Source: Novosphingobium sp. FKTRR1 (GTDB lineage Bacteria; Pseudomonadota; Alphaproteobacteria; Sphingomonadales; Sphingomonadaceae). Taken from it: 64,000 bases of DNA. Position numbers and translations under genes: made by a program. The stretch covers positions 124,001 to 188,000 of the forward strand of contig NZ_JAIZDA010000005.1 of assembly GCF_020404405.1 (NCBI RefSeq), in the 5' to 3' direction. The notes beneath the pieces were generated by a model that ran no database searches, was not told where the DNA came from, and saw only the letters and a program-made list of their open reading frames with translations. This document shows positions 56,438 to 64,000 of this stretch, in pieces. Each line of letters begins with the position of its first letter. Within the stretch, counting starts at the first letter, position 1.

Positions 56438-57742
56438 TCAAGCCGCCAGCGACTGGCGGTTTTCGGTCTCGATCCATTCGATCAGCATGGTCAGCACGTG
56501 GCGGATCGCCTCGTTCTGGTCGGCGGTGCGCGCCTCGATGGCGTCGAGCCGGGCGGAGACTTCGCCGAGCGCCGCCATGACTTGTGCAAAATGGGCATCG
56601 CGCTCTGCCCGAGAGGCGTCCGCCGCAGCATCGACCAGCGCTTCGGGCGCAGGGTCTGGCGCATGGTTGCGCATTTCGGCCAGCTCGATCACCGCCTGCT
56701 GCAGTTCGGCGATCTGCTCCGAGTAACCCGCCATGGCGCGCGCCAGTTCGGCATTGTCGTCCGCTACAGGCTGCGGTTCGGCATCGGTCGCTTGCTGCGC
56801 CACGGCATCTTGCGGAGGCGGCGAAGACGGCAGCGGCGTCGGCTCGACCTCAAGCGCGATCGGCGCCGGCTCGGCTGCAACCACGGGCGCAGGTGCTGGC
56901 GCGGGAGCGGGCTGACCAGTGCCGGATTGCTGATCCTCGGCCAGATCGGCCAGAACTTCCTCCAGCATGGCCACGTCGATGCGCGCGCGCTGTTCGACCG
57001 CGCCCATCAGCAGCAGGCGGTTGAGCAACTGGTTGATGCGTCGTGGCAGGCCCCCGGTCGCGCGCGCCAGTTCGCCGTACAGTCGCACCTCGAAGCTCGG
57101 TACGCCGCGCCAGCCGACACGTGCCAGCCGGTGTTCGACATAAGGGCCGACTTCGTCAGCACCCATCGGTTCAAGGTGGTGCGTCGCGATCACCCGCTGA
57201 CGCAACTGCTCCAACTGCGGCGAGGTGCGCAACAGCGTGCGGAATTCAGGCTGGCCCAGCAGCAGGATTTGCAGCAGCGGATGCGCGCCCAACTGGAAGT
57301 TGGACAGCATGCGCAGTTCTTCCAGCGCCTCGACCGAAAGGTTCTGCGCCTCATCCACCACCAGCAGGCAGCGGCGCCCGGCGCGCGCTTCGTCGTGCAG
57401 AAAACTTTCGATGCGGCCAAGCGCGCTCGCCTTGTCGTGGCCATAAACGTTGATGCCAAAGGCCCGCGCAGCCAGATGGACCAGTTCATCGCCATCCAGC
57501 CTGCTCGTCACGATCTGCGCCGCTGTCAGCCGTTCGCGGTCGATCGAGGCGAGCAGGTGGGCTGCCAGCGTCGATTTGCCCGCGCCGACCTCACCGGTGA
57601 TGACGATGAAACCTTCGCCCTGCGCCAGACCATAGCCCAGATACGACAGAGCCTTGCGGTGCGTTGCGCTCTCGAAATAGAAATCGGGGTCCGGCGTGAG
57701 CTGGAACGGGCGGGCGGAAAAGTTGTAATACGTGTCGAACAT
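56438..57742 (-). CDS. XrtA-associated AAA ATPase (ExeA-like) with long C-terminal tail
   Basis: A 434-residue cytoplasmic ATPase of the EPS locus family TIGR03015, related to ExeA/GspA. The N-terminus MFDTYYNFSARPFQLTPDP is typical. Walker A is GEVGAGKST (residues 50-58), Walker B LLVVDEAQNL, with the sensor region LLLGQPEFR and GGLPRRINQL. After about residue 280 there is a tail rich in Pro, Ala and Glu followed by a heptad-like stretch (SEQIAELQQAVIELAEM). ATG 57742 has GAAGGG upstream. It probably energises or regulates EPS assembly; the exact role is unknown. Confidence 0.9.
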   Translation of the reverse strand: MFDTYYNFSARPFQLTPDPDFYFESATHRKALSYLGYGLAQGEGFIVITGEVGAGKSTLAAHLLASIDRERLTAAQIVTSRLDGDELVHLAARAFGINVYGHDKASALGRIESFLHDEARAGRRCLLVVDEAQNLSVEALEELRMLSNFQLGAHPLLQILLLGQPEFRTLLRTSPQLEQLRQRVIATHHLEPMGADEVGPYVEHRLARVGWRGVPSFEVRLYGELARATGGLPRRINQLLNRLLLMGAVEQRARIDVAMLEEVLADLAEDQQSGTGQPAPAPAPAPVVAAEPAPIALEVEPTPLPSSPPPQDAVAQQATDAEPQPVADDNAELARAMAGYSEQIAELQQAVIELAEMRNHAPDPAPEALVDAAADASRAERDAHFAQVMAALGEVSARLDAIEARTADQNEAIRHVLTMLIEWIETENRQSLAA

Positions 57743-57761
57743 CGGCGACCCTTCCGCCCCT

Positions 57762-59576
57762 TCAGAATGAATAGTGCAGGCCGACAAGGCCGGTCAGCAC
57801 GAGTTCGTCGGGCGTCGCCTTGCGGCTTATCCCCTGCAGCCCCACTGCGGCCGTGCCGTGCAAGCGCTCGGCCAGTTCGCGCGAGTAAGACCCGGTCACA
57901 CCATAGCTGTTGACATCGGCCAGCGTGCTGCGCCCGTTCTTGTACCAGCTATCATAGGCGCCGACACTGAAACTTGATCGGCGATCGATCGGTCCCGACA
58001 GCCCGGCGCTGACGTAGTAGTTTTCATCCACCGTGCCGTTGGCCACCGCCAGAACAGTGCCCGCCGCGCCGATGAACTTGCGTCGTGCGTAGCCCGCACC
58101 GATGCCTGCCTGCATCCGGCCGATGCGGTGAGCATACGTCGCGTTCACGCCGCGGCCACGGAATACCGATGACGAAAGCGAACCAAGCGCGCCGTTGACG
58201 CAGCCGCCGCCCGACGATCCGTTGGCGCAGCCGTTGATATCACCGCTGAACGGATTGCGGGTGGTCTCGAAGTCGGTCGGCAACTGCTTGACCGCGTTGT
58301 TCAGGCTCGATCCGAAGCCGGAAATCCCGTCATAAACGCTGATGCCCAGATTGCTCCGCTCGTTGGGCGCATAGCTGAACGAGCCATAATAAGTCGTGCT
58401 GTCATAGCGCCGTCCGACAAAGGCCGACAGCGAGGTGCGACGGCTCGGCCGCCACATCACGCCGACATCCCATGTGAGTCCGCGCGTCTGATAGGCAAGC
58501 TGGCGCGGCTTGCTCTTGTCGGTGACATAGCGGCCGTCGCTGCCGATCACCGCGCTGCCATCGGCGTTGCGCAAGGCGTCGCGCGACGACACGGTCACTT
58601 CGTTCCAGCCCAGATCGCCGACCAGTGCCAGTTCGAGCGAGATCGGCAAGGTCGCCTGCAACCCGGCGCGGTATTCGCGCACGCGCTGGTCAAGGTTGGT
58701 GATGTCCTCTTGCGCCCATCCGGCGCTGGCGGTCAGGCCGACCGGGCCGATGACCCTGGGCCGCACGCCCGCTGAAACCGTGGCCGACTGCGACACCGAA
58801 TGGTTGAACAAGTCGGTGGCCGCCAGCCCCGGCACGCTCAACTGGCGGCGCGGGCTTTGAACTTGGGTATACCCAACGCCATAGTTTGCACCCACCGCGA
58901 CTTGCCCGACATGGGTCGACAAGTTGGGCCCGGCATAGACCGACCACACCTGACTGACCGAATCGCTGTTGGCCAGTGCTCCCAGCGAGGCACCGCCGCC
59001 CGCCTCCAGCCGCGTGCGTCCGGCAAAGCCGCCCGCCTCGATACTCAAGGTGCGCGGGACAAGATCGTGCTTCACGCGGGCGAGGCCCGAGATCGTGTCG
59101 CCGCTGCCGTACCGGCCCTTTTCGGAAAAGCGGCGTTCATAGCGCACCGAAACCGCGCCTTGCGTGCGCCGCCCATCAAGCGCCACTTCGACCCCGGCGG
59201 CGATCGCGGTATAAGTCACCACGTCGTTGCCCGGCTTCAACTGCGCCAGCAGGTTCTGCGTCAGCTCCAGGTAGGGTTGCACCCGCGTGCGCACGCCACT
59301 GCCGACCCCGCGCGCGGAATGGCCGCCCTGATTGCCGCGCCCGCCGTTCCGGGCGCGCGCGGCCTTGCGGCTGGAACGGGTGTCGTCAGTATCGCCGCTG
59401 TCGGTTGCGACCTCCTCGGAACCGGTGGCGTCGATCCCTGCATAGGCGAGTTGCTGCTGGGCCGATGCGGGCGTGGCAGCCAGCGCCAGCCAGCTTGCGC
59501 CGCCGATGGCGACCGATGCCAGTGCCAATGATCGCAAGCTGACGATGGCCTGGGCGCTGCTTTGCATCGCGCTCAT
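57762..59576 (-). CDS. XrtA-associated outer-membrane beta-barrel protein
   Basis: A 604-residue exported protein of the EPS locus family TIGR03016. A signal peptide ends near residue 39-41 (ATPASAQ). A low-complexity, basic, Gly-rich linker follows (about 67-95, RSSRKAARARNGGRGNQGG). The rest is alternating amphipathic strands ending in GLVGLHYSF; the terminal Phe is the usual outer-membrane barrel sorting signal. It is likely the EPS export pore or a secretin-like partner in the outer membrane. A CANGSSGGGC loop holds a possible disulfide. ATG 59576 overlaps the tyrosine kinase stop (ATGA). Confidence 0.88.
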   Translation of the reverse strand: MSAMQSSAQAIVSLRSLALASVAIGGASWLALAATPASAQQQLAYAGIDATGSEEVATDSGDTDDTRSSRKAARARNGGRGNQGGHSARGVGSGVRTRVQPYLELTQNLLAQLKPGNDVVTYTAIAAGVEVALDGRRTQGAVSVRYERRFSEKGRYGSGDTISGLARVKHDLVPRTLSIEAGGFAGRTRLEAGGGASLGALANSDSVSQVWSVYAGPNLSTHVGQVAVGANYGVGYTQVQSPRRQLSVPGLAATDLFNHSVSQSATVSAGVRPRVIGPVGLTASAGWAQEDITNLDQRVREYRAGLQATLPISLELALVGDLGWNEVTVSSRDALRNADGSAVIGSDGRYVTDKSKPRQLAYQTRGLTWDVGVMWRPSRRTSLSAFVGRRYDSTTYYGSFSYAPNERSNLGISVYDGISGFGSSLNNAVKQLPTDFETTRNPFSGDINGCANGSSGGGCVNGALGSLSSSVFRGRGVNATYAHRIGRMQAGIGAGYARRKFIGAAGTVLAVANGTVDENYYVSAGLSGPIDRRSSFSVGAYDSWYKNGRSTLADVNSYGVTGSYSRELAERLHGTAAVGLQGISRKATPDELVLTGLVGLHYSF

Positions 59577-60760
59577 TCCTTGTATCCGTAATACGTGCCG
59601 AAGCGACGTCCGGTGGGCGAGAAACGGGTTCCGTTGAGCAACAACTTGATGTCGTCGCAGCCTGACAGGATGTTCACCGCATCGCGCAGTGCGGCCTCTC
59701 CGGTCTGGTCGGCGCGGACCACCATCACCGCCTGTCCGACGTGCGCCGCCAGTTCGCTGGCAGGCGATGCCGCCAGCACCGGTGGGCTGTCGAAGATGAC
59801 GATGCGGCTGGGCGCCTGCGCCGTCAGCCGCGCCAGCACTTCGCTGGTGCGCGCAGAGGCAAGGTATTCGGTATCCTGCCCGCTGGAATTTCCGGCGGGA
59901 AGCACGAACAGCCCCGGCACGTCGGTGCCAAGGATATAGTCCTCGACCACCAGATCTTCATCGACCAACACGTCCATCAAGCCCGGCCCGCCGGGCAACC
60001 CCAGCGTCGAGAGCACCGAAGGCTTGGCAAAGTCGGCGTCGACCAGCAGCACTTCGTTGTCGCGCTCGGCCGCGATCGACAGCGCAAGGTTGACCGCGCA
60101 GAACGTCTTGCCCTCGCCCGGATGCGCCGAACAGATCAGGATGCGCTCGCCATGCGGTGCGCCCCGGCCCAGCCGCGATTCGGCGGCAGTCAGCAGCAAC
60201 TGGCGTTTGACGATGCGAAATTCTTCCAACAGCCCGGTGATCGGGCCTTCGGGTTCGATCAGGCCCTGTTCGCGCAAGTGGTGACGGTCGATCGGATGGA
60301 AGTGACCGCGAAAGACTTGCGCGTTGCGACCCGAAGCCATCGCGGCGGCCTGCGCGCGCGCCGTCACCGGCACGACCGGCGGAGGCTCGCGCCCGATCGC
60401 CGGGGGCGGCGCGAACGGTGCCGGCGCATCGGCATCGGCGGCCGACACTTGCGGCAGCGGCTCGACAGGCTCGGGCAATGCTTCGGGCAATGGTTCCGGC
60501 TGCGGCGTGACCTCCGCATGACGAGCAATCGGTCCGTAAGGCGGGGCAGCAGGCGGGGCAGCAGGCGCTTTGGCCGCGACCGGCGGCACCGGCGGGGCCA
60601 CCATGGCGCGGAAATCGAAGGTTCCGGCGGCGCGCTCGATCAGCGAAGAACGGCGTGGCACGGGTGCGTCTGCGCGCGGTGAAGCGGTCCGGGGCGCGTC
60701 CACTGCAGGATCGCCTGCCTCAGGCTGCTGTGGCCGAGGAATAGGCTGTTTGTCGGTCAT
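59573..60760 (-). CDS. XrtA-associated tyrosine autokinase
   Basis: A 395-residue BY-kinase of the capsular-exopolysaccharide family (TIGR03018-like), which controls EPS chain length with its membrane partner. The kinase part has Walker A SAHPGEGKT, Walker A' VLLVDADFAKPS and Walker B IVIFDSPPV. The C-terminus GRRFGTYYGYKE carries the autophosphorylation tyrosines. About 135 N-terminal residues are Pro/Ala-rich and disordered, longer than usual. It lies 16 bases after the chain-length determinant gene, which supplies the transmembrane activator on a separate chain. Confidence 0.91.
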   Translation of the reverse strand: MTDKQPIPRPQQPEAGDPAVDAPRTASPRADAPVPRRSSLIERAAGTFDFRAMVAPPVPPVAAKAPAAPPAAPPYGPIARHAEVTPQPEPLPEALPEPVEPLPQVSAADADAPAPFAPPPAIGREPPPVVPVTARAQAAAMASGRNAQVFRGHFHPIDRHHLREQGLIEPEGPITGLLEEFRIVKRQLLLTAAESRLGRGAPHGERILICSAHPGEGKTFCAVNLALSIAAERDNEVLLVDADFAKPSVLSTLGLPGGPGLMDVLVDEDLVVEDYILGTDVPGLFVLPAGNSSGQDTEYLASARTSEVLARLTAQAPSRIVIFDSPPVLAASPASELAAHVGQAVMVVRADQTGEAALRDAVNILSGCDDIKLLLNGTRFSPTGRRFGTYYGYKE

Positions 60761-60776
60761 GACGGTATCCCCAGCA

Positions 60777-62294
60777 TCATGCGACCATGCCCCGCTTCAT
60801 GAACTCCACCGCCAGCAACAGCAGTAGCACGACGACCAGCCCGGCGGCGCCACCGGCGAACCATTTGAGCTGGCGCCAGTGCAGGGCGCGCGCGGCGCGA
60901 GTCATCGTCAGCGAAACCGAGCCGAGCACCGGCATGCCGGTCGCGCGCTCCAACTGGCCGGTGGTGGCATACGTCGAGCGCAACTGGCCAAGACCGAACG
61001 CCGCACCGCAGCCTGCGCCAAGTCCCACGATCATCACCAAAGTCAGCAGCATCGGCCGATCAGGAGCCGAAGGCTTGCGCGGCGTCGAGGGCGGATCGAT
61101 GACCTCGAACTTCACCGCGTTGCGCTCGCTTTCGACCTGGCCGCGCAGGCGCAATTGCTCGCGGTCGCGCAGCAACTTGTCGTACTGCTCTTTCAGCACG
61201 TCATAATCGCGATTGATCCGCGATGCTTCGGCGGCAACCGCCGGTTCGCTGAACTGTTGCGAGGTCAATTGCGCGATTTCCTGCTGCAACGACGATTTGC
61301 GCGATTGCAGCGAGACCATCGTTGCCTGACGGTCGGCCCTGATCGACTGGAGCGAGGCGTAAGCCGGGTTGGGCGTACCGGCGTGTCCACCTTCGGCAGC
61401 AGCCGCGCGCGCTAGCTGGGCGATCTGCGCCTTGAGCGCGATCACGTCGGGGTGCCCATCGGTCAGCCCCTTGGCGCGCATCCCGGCAAGGTCGGACTGC
61501 GCCTGCGACAGCGCGCCCTTGGCCCCGCCGCTGGCGCCCGGCACGGTGATCGTCGGCGGCGTTCCGGCCAATTGCCCGCTGATCGAGCCGAGCGCGCTTT
61601 GCGCCGCGAGCAGATCGGATTCGACGCCGCGCAACTCGCTGCGCGCGCCTTCCAACTTGGCCGTTACCGAACCCGTGCCCGGCATCAGCGCGGCGTTCCT
61701 GCCCTCGAATTCCTGCCGCTTCTGTTCGGCCGCTTCGAGATCCTTCTGACGGTCGGCCAGTTGCTGGTCCATGAAGGCAAGCGTATCGGTCATCTCGCCG
61801 CGACCGCCTGCAAGGTTTTCCTCGCGGAAGATGTCGATCATCTTCTGCACCACGTCCTGCGCCAGTTTGGCATTTTCGGCGTCGGTATAGGCGCGACGGC
61901 CCGAACTCGCGCTGATTTCGAACAGGTTGTCCTGCTGGCTGACCACCTTGACCGACCCGGCAAGGCCCGCAACCGCGCTCTCCATCGCCTTGTCGTTGGT
62001 CACTTTGTCGCCCAGCCGGGTGGCACGGACGACTTTTTCAAGGTTGACCGCGCTGGTCAGGGTCTGACGCACCCGCTCGATATCGCGCCGCCGGTCGCCG
62101 CCGATGCCGATCTGGTCGGACAGCACGTCGTCGATCTGCACGAAAATGCGCGCTTTGGATTCATAACTGTTGGGGATGCCGGCCACGACCAGCCATGCGA
62201 GCAGGCACACCAGCCAGGCCACACCCAGCGCCACCCAGCGGCGATGCCAGATGCTGTAAAGCGCGATCCGCACTTCTTCGAAGATGGTGTTCAT
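60777..62294 (-). CDS. XrtA-associated EPS chain-length determinant
   Basis: A 505-residue Wzz/GNVR-type inner-membrane protein (TIGR03007-like). It has a first helix at about 18-40, a long periplasmic part with coiled-coil stretches (about 160-215 and 290-400), and a Pro-rich segment (DPPSTPRKPSAPDRP) before the next helix (about 425-445). A third hydrophobic segment near the C-terminus (480-500) is usual for this subgroup. It sets polymer length and activates the downstream tyrosine kinase. ATG 62294 lies 25 bases after the export gene. Confidence 0.93.
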   Translation of the reverse strand: MNTIFEEVRIALYSIWHRRWVALGVAWLVCLLAWLVVAGIPNSYESKARIFVQIDDVLSDQIGIGGDRRRDIERVRQTLTSAVNLEKVVRATRLGDKVTNDKAMESAVAGLAGSVKVVSQQDNLFEISASSGRRAYTDAENAKLAQDVVQKMIDIFREENLAGGRGEMTDTLAFMDQQLADRQKDLEAAEQKRQEFEGRNAALMPGTGSVTAKLEGARSELRGVESDLLAAQSALGSISGQLAGTPPTITVPGASGGAKGALSQAQSDLAGMRAKGLTDGHPDVIALKAQIAQLARAAAAEGGHAGTPNPAYASLQSIRADRQATMVSLQSRKSSLQQEIAQLTSQQFSEPAVAAEASRINRDYDVLKEQYDKLLRDREQLRLRGQVESERNAVKFEVIDPPSTPRKPSAPDRPMLLTLVMIVGLGAGCGAAFGLGQLRSTYATTGQLERATGMPVLGSVSLTMTRAARALHWRQLKWFAGGAAGLVVVLLLLLAVEFMKRGMVA

Positions 62295-62319
62295 CGCGCT
62301 ATCCGACCCGACCGCCCGC

Positions 62320-62970
62320 TCAGAACGTGCTTTCCGGGATGATGATCACATCGCCCGGCATCAGCATCACGTTGGCGCGAGTATCACCCTTTCGCAGCAG
62401 ATCGGCAATGCGCACGGCGTATTCCTTCTGCTTGCCGGTGGTCTTGTCGAAGCGGACCAGCCGCGCGCGGTTGCCCGCAGCATATTCGGACAGCCCGCCG
62501 ACCGCGATCATCGCGTCAAGCAGCGTCATGTTGGCGCGATAGGGCAGCGAGGCGGGCTTTTCGGTCGCCCCGACGATCCGCACCTGCTGGCTGAAAGTAC
62601 CGGCGAACTTGTTGACGATCACCGAAACGATCGGTTCCTGAATGTATTGCGACAGTTGCAGCTTGATATCTTCGGCCAGCATCGAGGGTGTCTTGCCCAC
62701 GGCCGGCATGTCGGTGATCAGCGGGGTGGTGATGCGTCCGTCGGGTCGCACTTGGACCGATGCGCCCAGTTCCGGGTTGCGCCAGACGAAAATCGTCAAC
62801 TCGTCGAGCGGGCCGATCACGTATTCCTCGCCCGGCCCTTCCTGCAATGCCACGAAGCTGGCGGCCGGCAATTGCGCGCCGCTACCCGCAGCGCCCGCGC
62901 ACCCGGTCAACGTCAGGCTGGCGAGCGCCAACCCGAGCACCAGACGTGAGAAACGGCGGTTGTTCGGCAT
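62320..62970 (-). CDS. XrtA-associated polysaccharide export lipoprotein (Wza-like)
   Basis: A 216-residue outer-membrane lipoprotein of the Poly_export/SLBB family (TIGR03027). The lipobox is LTGC with lipidated Cys24. The Poly_export region reads YVIGPLDELTIFVWRNPEL and VRPDGRITTPL; one SLBB domain follows with QVRIVGATEKPASLPYRANMTLLDAMIAVGG. It forms the channel or its periplasmic base for EPS secretion. ATG 62970 has AAAGGATGG upstream; a longer start would put Arg-rich residues before the signal. It is the first gene of the densely packed run and has a 191-base spacer before it. Confidence 0.92.
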   Translation of the reverse strand: MPNNRRFSRLVLGLALASLTLTGCAGAAGSGAQLPAASFVALQEGPGEEYVIGPLDELTIFVWRNPELGASVQVRPDGRITTPLITDMPAVGKTPSMLAEDIKLQLSQYIQEPIVSVIVNKFAGTFSQQVRIVGATEKPASLPYRANMTLLDAMIAVGGLSEYAAGNRARLVRFDKTTGKQKEYAVRIADLLRKGDTRANVMLMPGDVIIIPESTF

Positions 62971-63010
62971 GAACCATCCTTTACGCGCAAGGCCGGAAGG
63001 CACGCTTGCT

Positions 63011-63025
63011 GTCCCGTTGCGGGAC
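63011..63025 (-). promoter_or_regulatory. Small hairpin in the EPS operon leader
   Basis: GTCCCG/CGGGAC with a three-base loop lies 41-55 bases before the export lipoprotein start in the 191-base spacer that follows the PLP decarboxylase gene. It may be a leader hairpin. No clear promoter boxes were found in the spacer. Confidence 0.3.
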
Positions 63026-63161
63026 CATCGCGGGCTTCGGTCTTGCTATCGGCTATCGCCAAAAAGGGTGAAGATACCGTTAGCCTTGTTAGCAAGGACG
63101 GGCCCGGCGGCAAGCAGAACGGCAAGTTGGTGCCGTTCCGGGACATTGCTTGCGTGGCCCA

Positions 63162-64000
63162 TCATCGTTCGGGTGCGATTAACAGTTCCTGTGCGGGGCC
63201 ATGTCCCAGAAACGCCATCGGGCTGGCACTGGCGCCATAGGCTCCGGCGCAGAACACCGCCACCAGATCGCCCTCGTCGGCGCGCGGAAAGCCGCCGCGT
63301 TCGGCCAGGACGTCAAGCGGGGTGCACAGGCAGCCCACGATGCTGGCTTCTTCTGTCACCGGCCAGTCCATCCGTGTCGCAATCGCAACCGGATAGTTGC
63401 GGCGGATGACGGTGCCGAAATTGCCGCTAGCCGCCAGTTGGTGATGCAGCCCGCCATCGGTGATCAGGAAAACCGCGCCCCGGCTTTCCTTGCGCTCGAT
63501 GATTCGGGTCAGATAGACTCCCGCCTCCCCAACCAGATAGCGCCCCAGTTCGATGCTGAAGGCGGTCTTGGCCAGTTCTGTCGGTCGCCGTTCCAGCGCC
63601 TCACCCAGTGCCGCGCCGACCGCGCCAAGATCGAGCGGGCGGTCGGCGGCAAAATAGGGAATGCCGAACCCGCCGCCCAGGTTGCACGCCGGGATCGGCA
63701 CACCGGCCTGTTCGCCGATTCGTCCGGCAAGCGCGATCGTCGCCGCCTGCGCCGCGCCGATCGCTGCGGCGTCGAGCGACTGGCTGCCGGCATAGACGTG
63801 CAGTCCCCGCCAGTCGCAGCCCGCCGCCACCAGACGTCGCGCCAGTGCGGGAACCTCTTGCGCATCAAGGCCGAAGGGCTTGGCCCCGCCGCCCATCTTC
63901 ATGCCCGATCCACCCAATGCGAAATCGGGGTTCACCCGGATCGCCAGACGCGGGGTCACGCCAAGCCGGTTCGCCACATGCAAGGCCCGCTCGGCCTCAC
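63162..64000 (-). CDS. XrtA-associated PLP-dependent decarboxylase (5' partial)
   Basis: C-terminal about 279 codons of a fold-type III decarboxylase like diaminopimelate/ornithine decarboxylase, matching the exosortase A-associated family TIGR03099. The frame runs off the right edge, so the lysine that binds PLP is out of view. Seen motifs are RVNPDFALGG, GLHVYAGSQS (cofactor-site His), CNLGGGFGIPYF, SIELGRYLV (Glu/Arg for phosphate), the partner-chain Cys in VGCLCTPLDVLA and FCAGAYGASASPM. It probably makes an amine or amino-acid precursor used in EPS, with the acyl-CoA ligase gene usually upstream. Its stop is 191 bases before the export gene. Confidence 0.9.
   Translation of the reverse strand, partial: EAERALHVANRLGVTPRLAIRVNPDFALGGSGMKMGGGAKPFGLDAQEVPALARRLVAAGCDWRGLHVYAGSQSLDAAAIGAAQAATIALAGRIGEQAGVPIPACNLGGGFGIPYFAADRPLDLGAVGAALGEALERRPTELAKTAFSIELGRYLVGEAGVYLTRIIERKESRGAVFLITDGGLHHQLAASGNFGTVIRRNYPVAIATRMDWPVTEEASIVGCLCTPLDVLAERGGFPRADEGDLVAVFCAGAYGASASPMAFLGHGPAQELLIAPER

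Noticed and set aside
1..64000. tRNA, rRNA, insertion sequences or attachment sites
   Set aside because: No cloverleaf-like element, rRNA core sequence, transposase motif or long inverted terminal repeat was seen on reading the spacers; a tRNAscan or Infernal run would settle this.

Overview
The window looks like a chromosomal core region of an alphaproteobacterium of the order Sphingomonadales, probably Novosphingobium or a near relative. This rests on the very high GC, the split 14-gene nuo operon leading into birA-coaX-RNase J, the rne / amidase / mrcA / prfB cluster, and a sphingomonad-type exosortase A (XrtA) exopolysaccharide locus. No taxonomic search was possible. Almost all of the DNA is coding. 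I saw no rRNA, tRNA, CRISPR array, insertion sequence or prophage.

Layout: (1) 1-5959, plus strand: pstS (5' cut by the window edge), pstC, pstA, pstB, phoU, phoB, a high-affinity phosphate uptake and signalling operon. (2) 5977-24210, minus strand: one long colinear block read nuoA-B-C-D-[NTF2-like gene]-E-F-G-H-I-J-K-L-M-N, birA, coaX, RNase J, DUF1467. Most junctions are 1-4 base start/stop overlaps, which implies co-transcription and translational coupling of all of respiratory complex I. (3) 24403-32970: mixed metabolic genes, namely a coniferyl-aldehyde-type dehydrogenase, prepilin peptidase, thiolase, an exported SH3 protein, a 2-hydroxyacid dehydrogenase, a divergent ammonium transporter, a SnoaL-like protein and a nitronate-monooxygenase-like flavoprotein. 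(4) 33193-42586: prfB, an exported peroxiredoxin, a small unknown protein, PBP1A and an amidase on the minus strand, divergent from rne, which has a leader of about 600 bases and ends at a strong terminator. (5) 42733-46804: a nitrilase-family amidohydrolase, a methyltransferase, sdhB without its sdhCDA partners, a thioesterase and zapE. (6) 46805-47321: a gene-poor spacer with hairpins and a candidate 16-residue ORF carrying its own strong ribosome site. (7) 47322-64000, minus strand: the XrtA/EPS locus, consisting of a PLP decarboxylase (cut by the window edge), export lipoprotein, chain-length determinant, tyrosine kinase, outer-membrane protein, ATPase, deacetylase, FemAB protein, glycosyltransferase, XrtA-EpsI and amidotransferase. 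A CHASE2-EAL c-di-GMP phosphodiesterase follows it.

How the parts fit: the pst block imports and senses phosphate. The nuo block feeds electrons from NADH to quinone, and birA/coaX/RNase J form its usual housekeeping tail. The EPS locus makes, polymerises, exports and modifies a surface polysaccharide and carries the XrtA transpeptidase that processes PEP-CTERM proteins; no PEP-CTERM substrate gene lies in the window. The adjacent EAL protein suggests c-di-GMP input to EPS production.

I found no clearly new multi-gene system. The best leads for something undescribed are the compact 16-aa ORF and structured spacer at about 47050-47320, the NTF2-like protein embedded in the nuo operon, the ammonium transporter lacking the second pore histidine, and the long structured rne leader.
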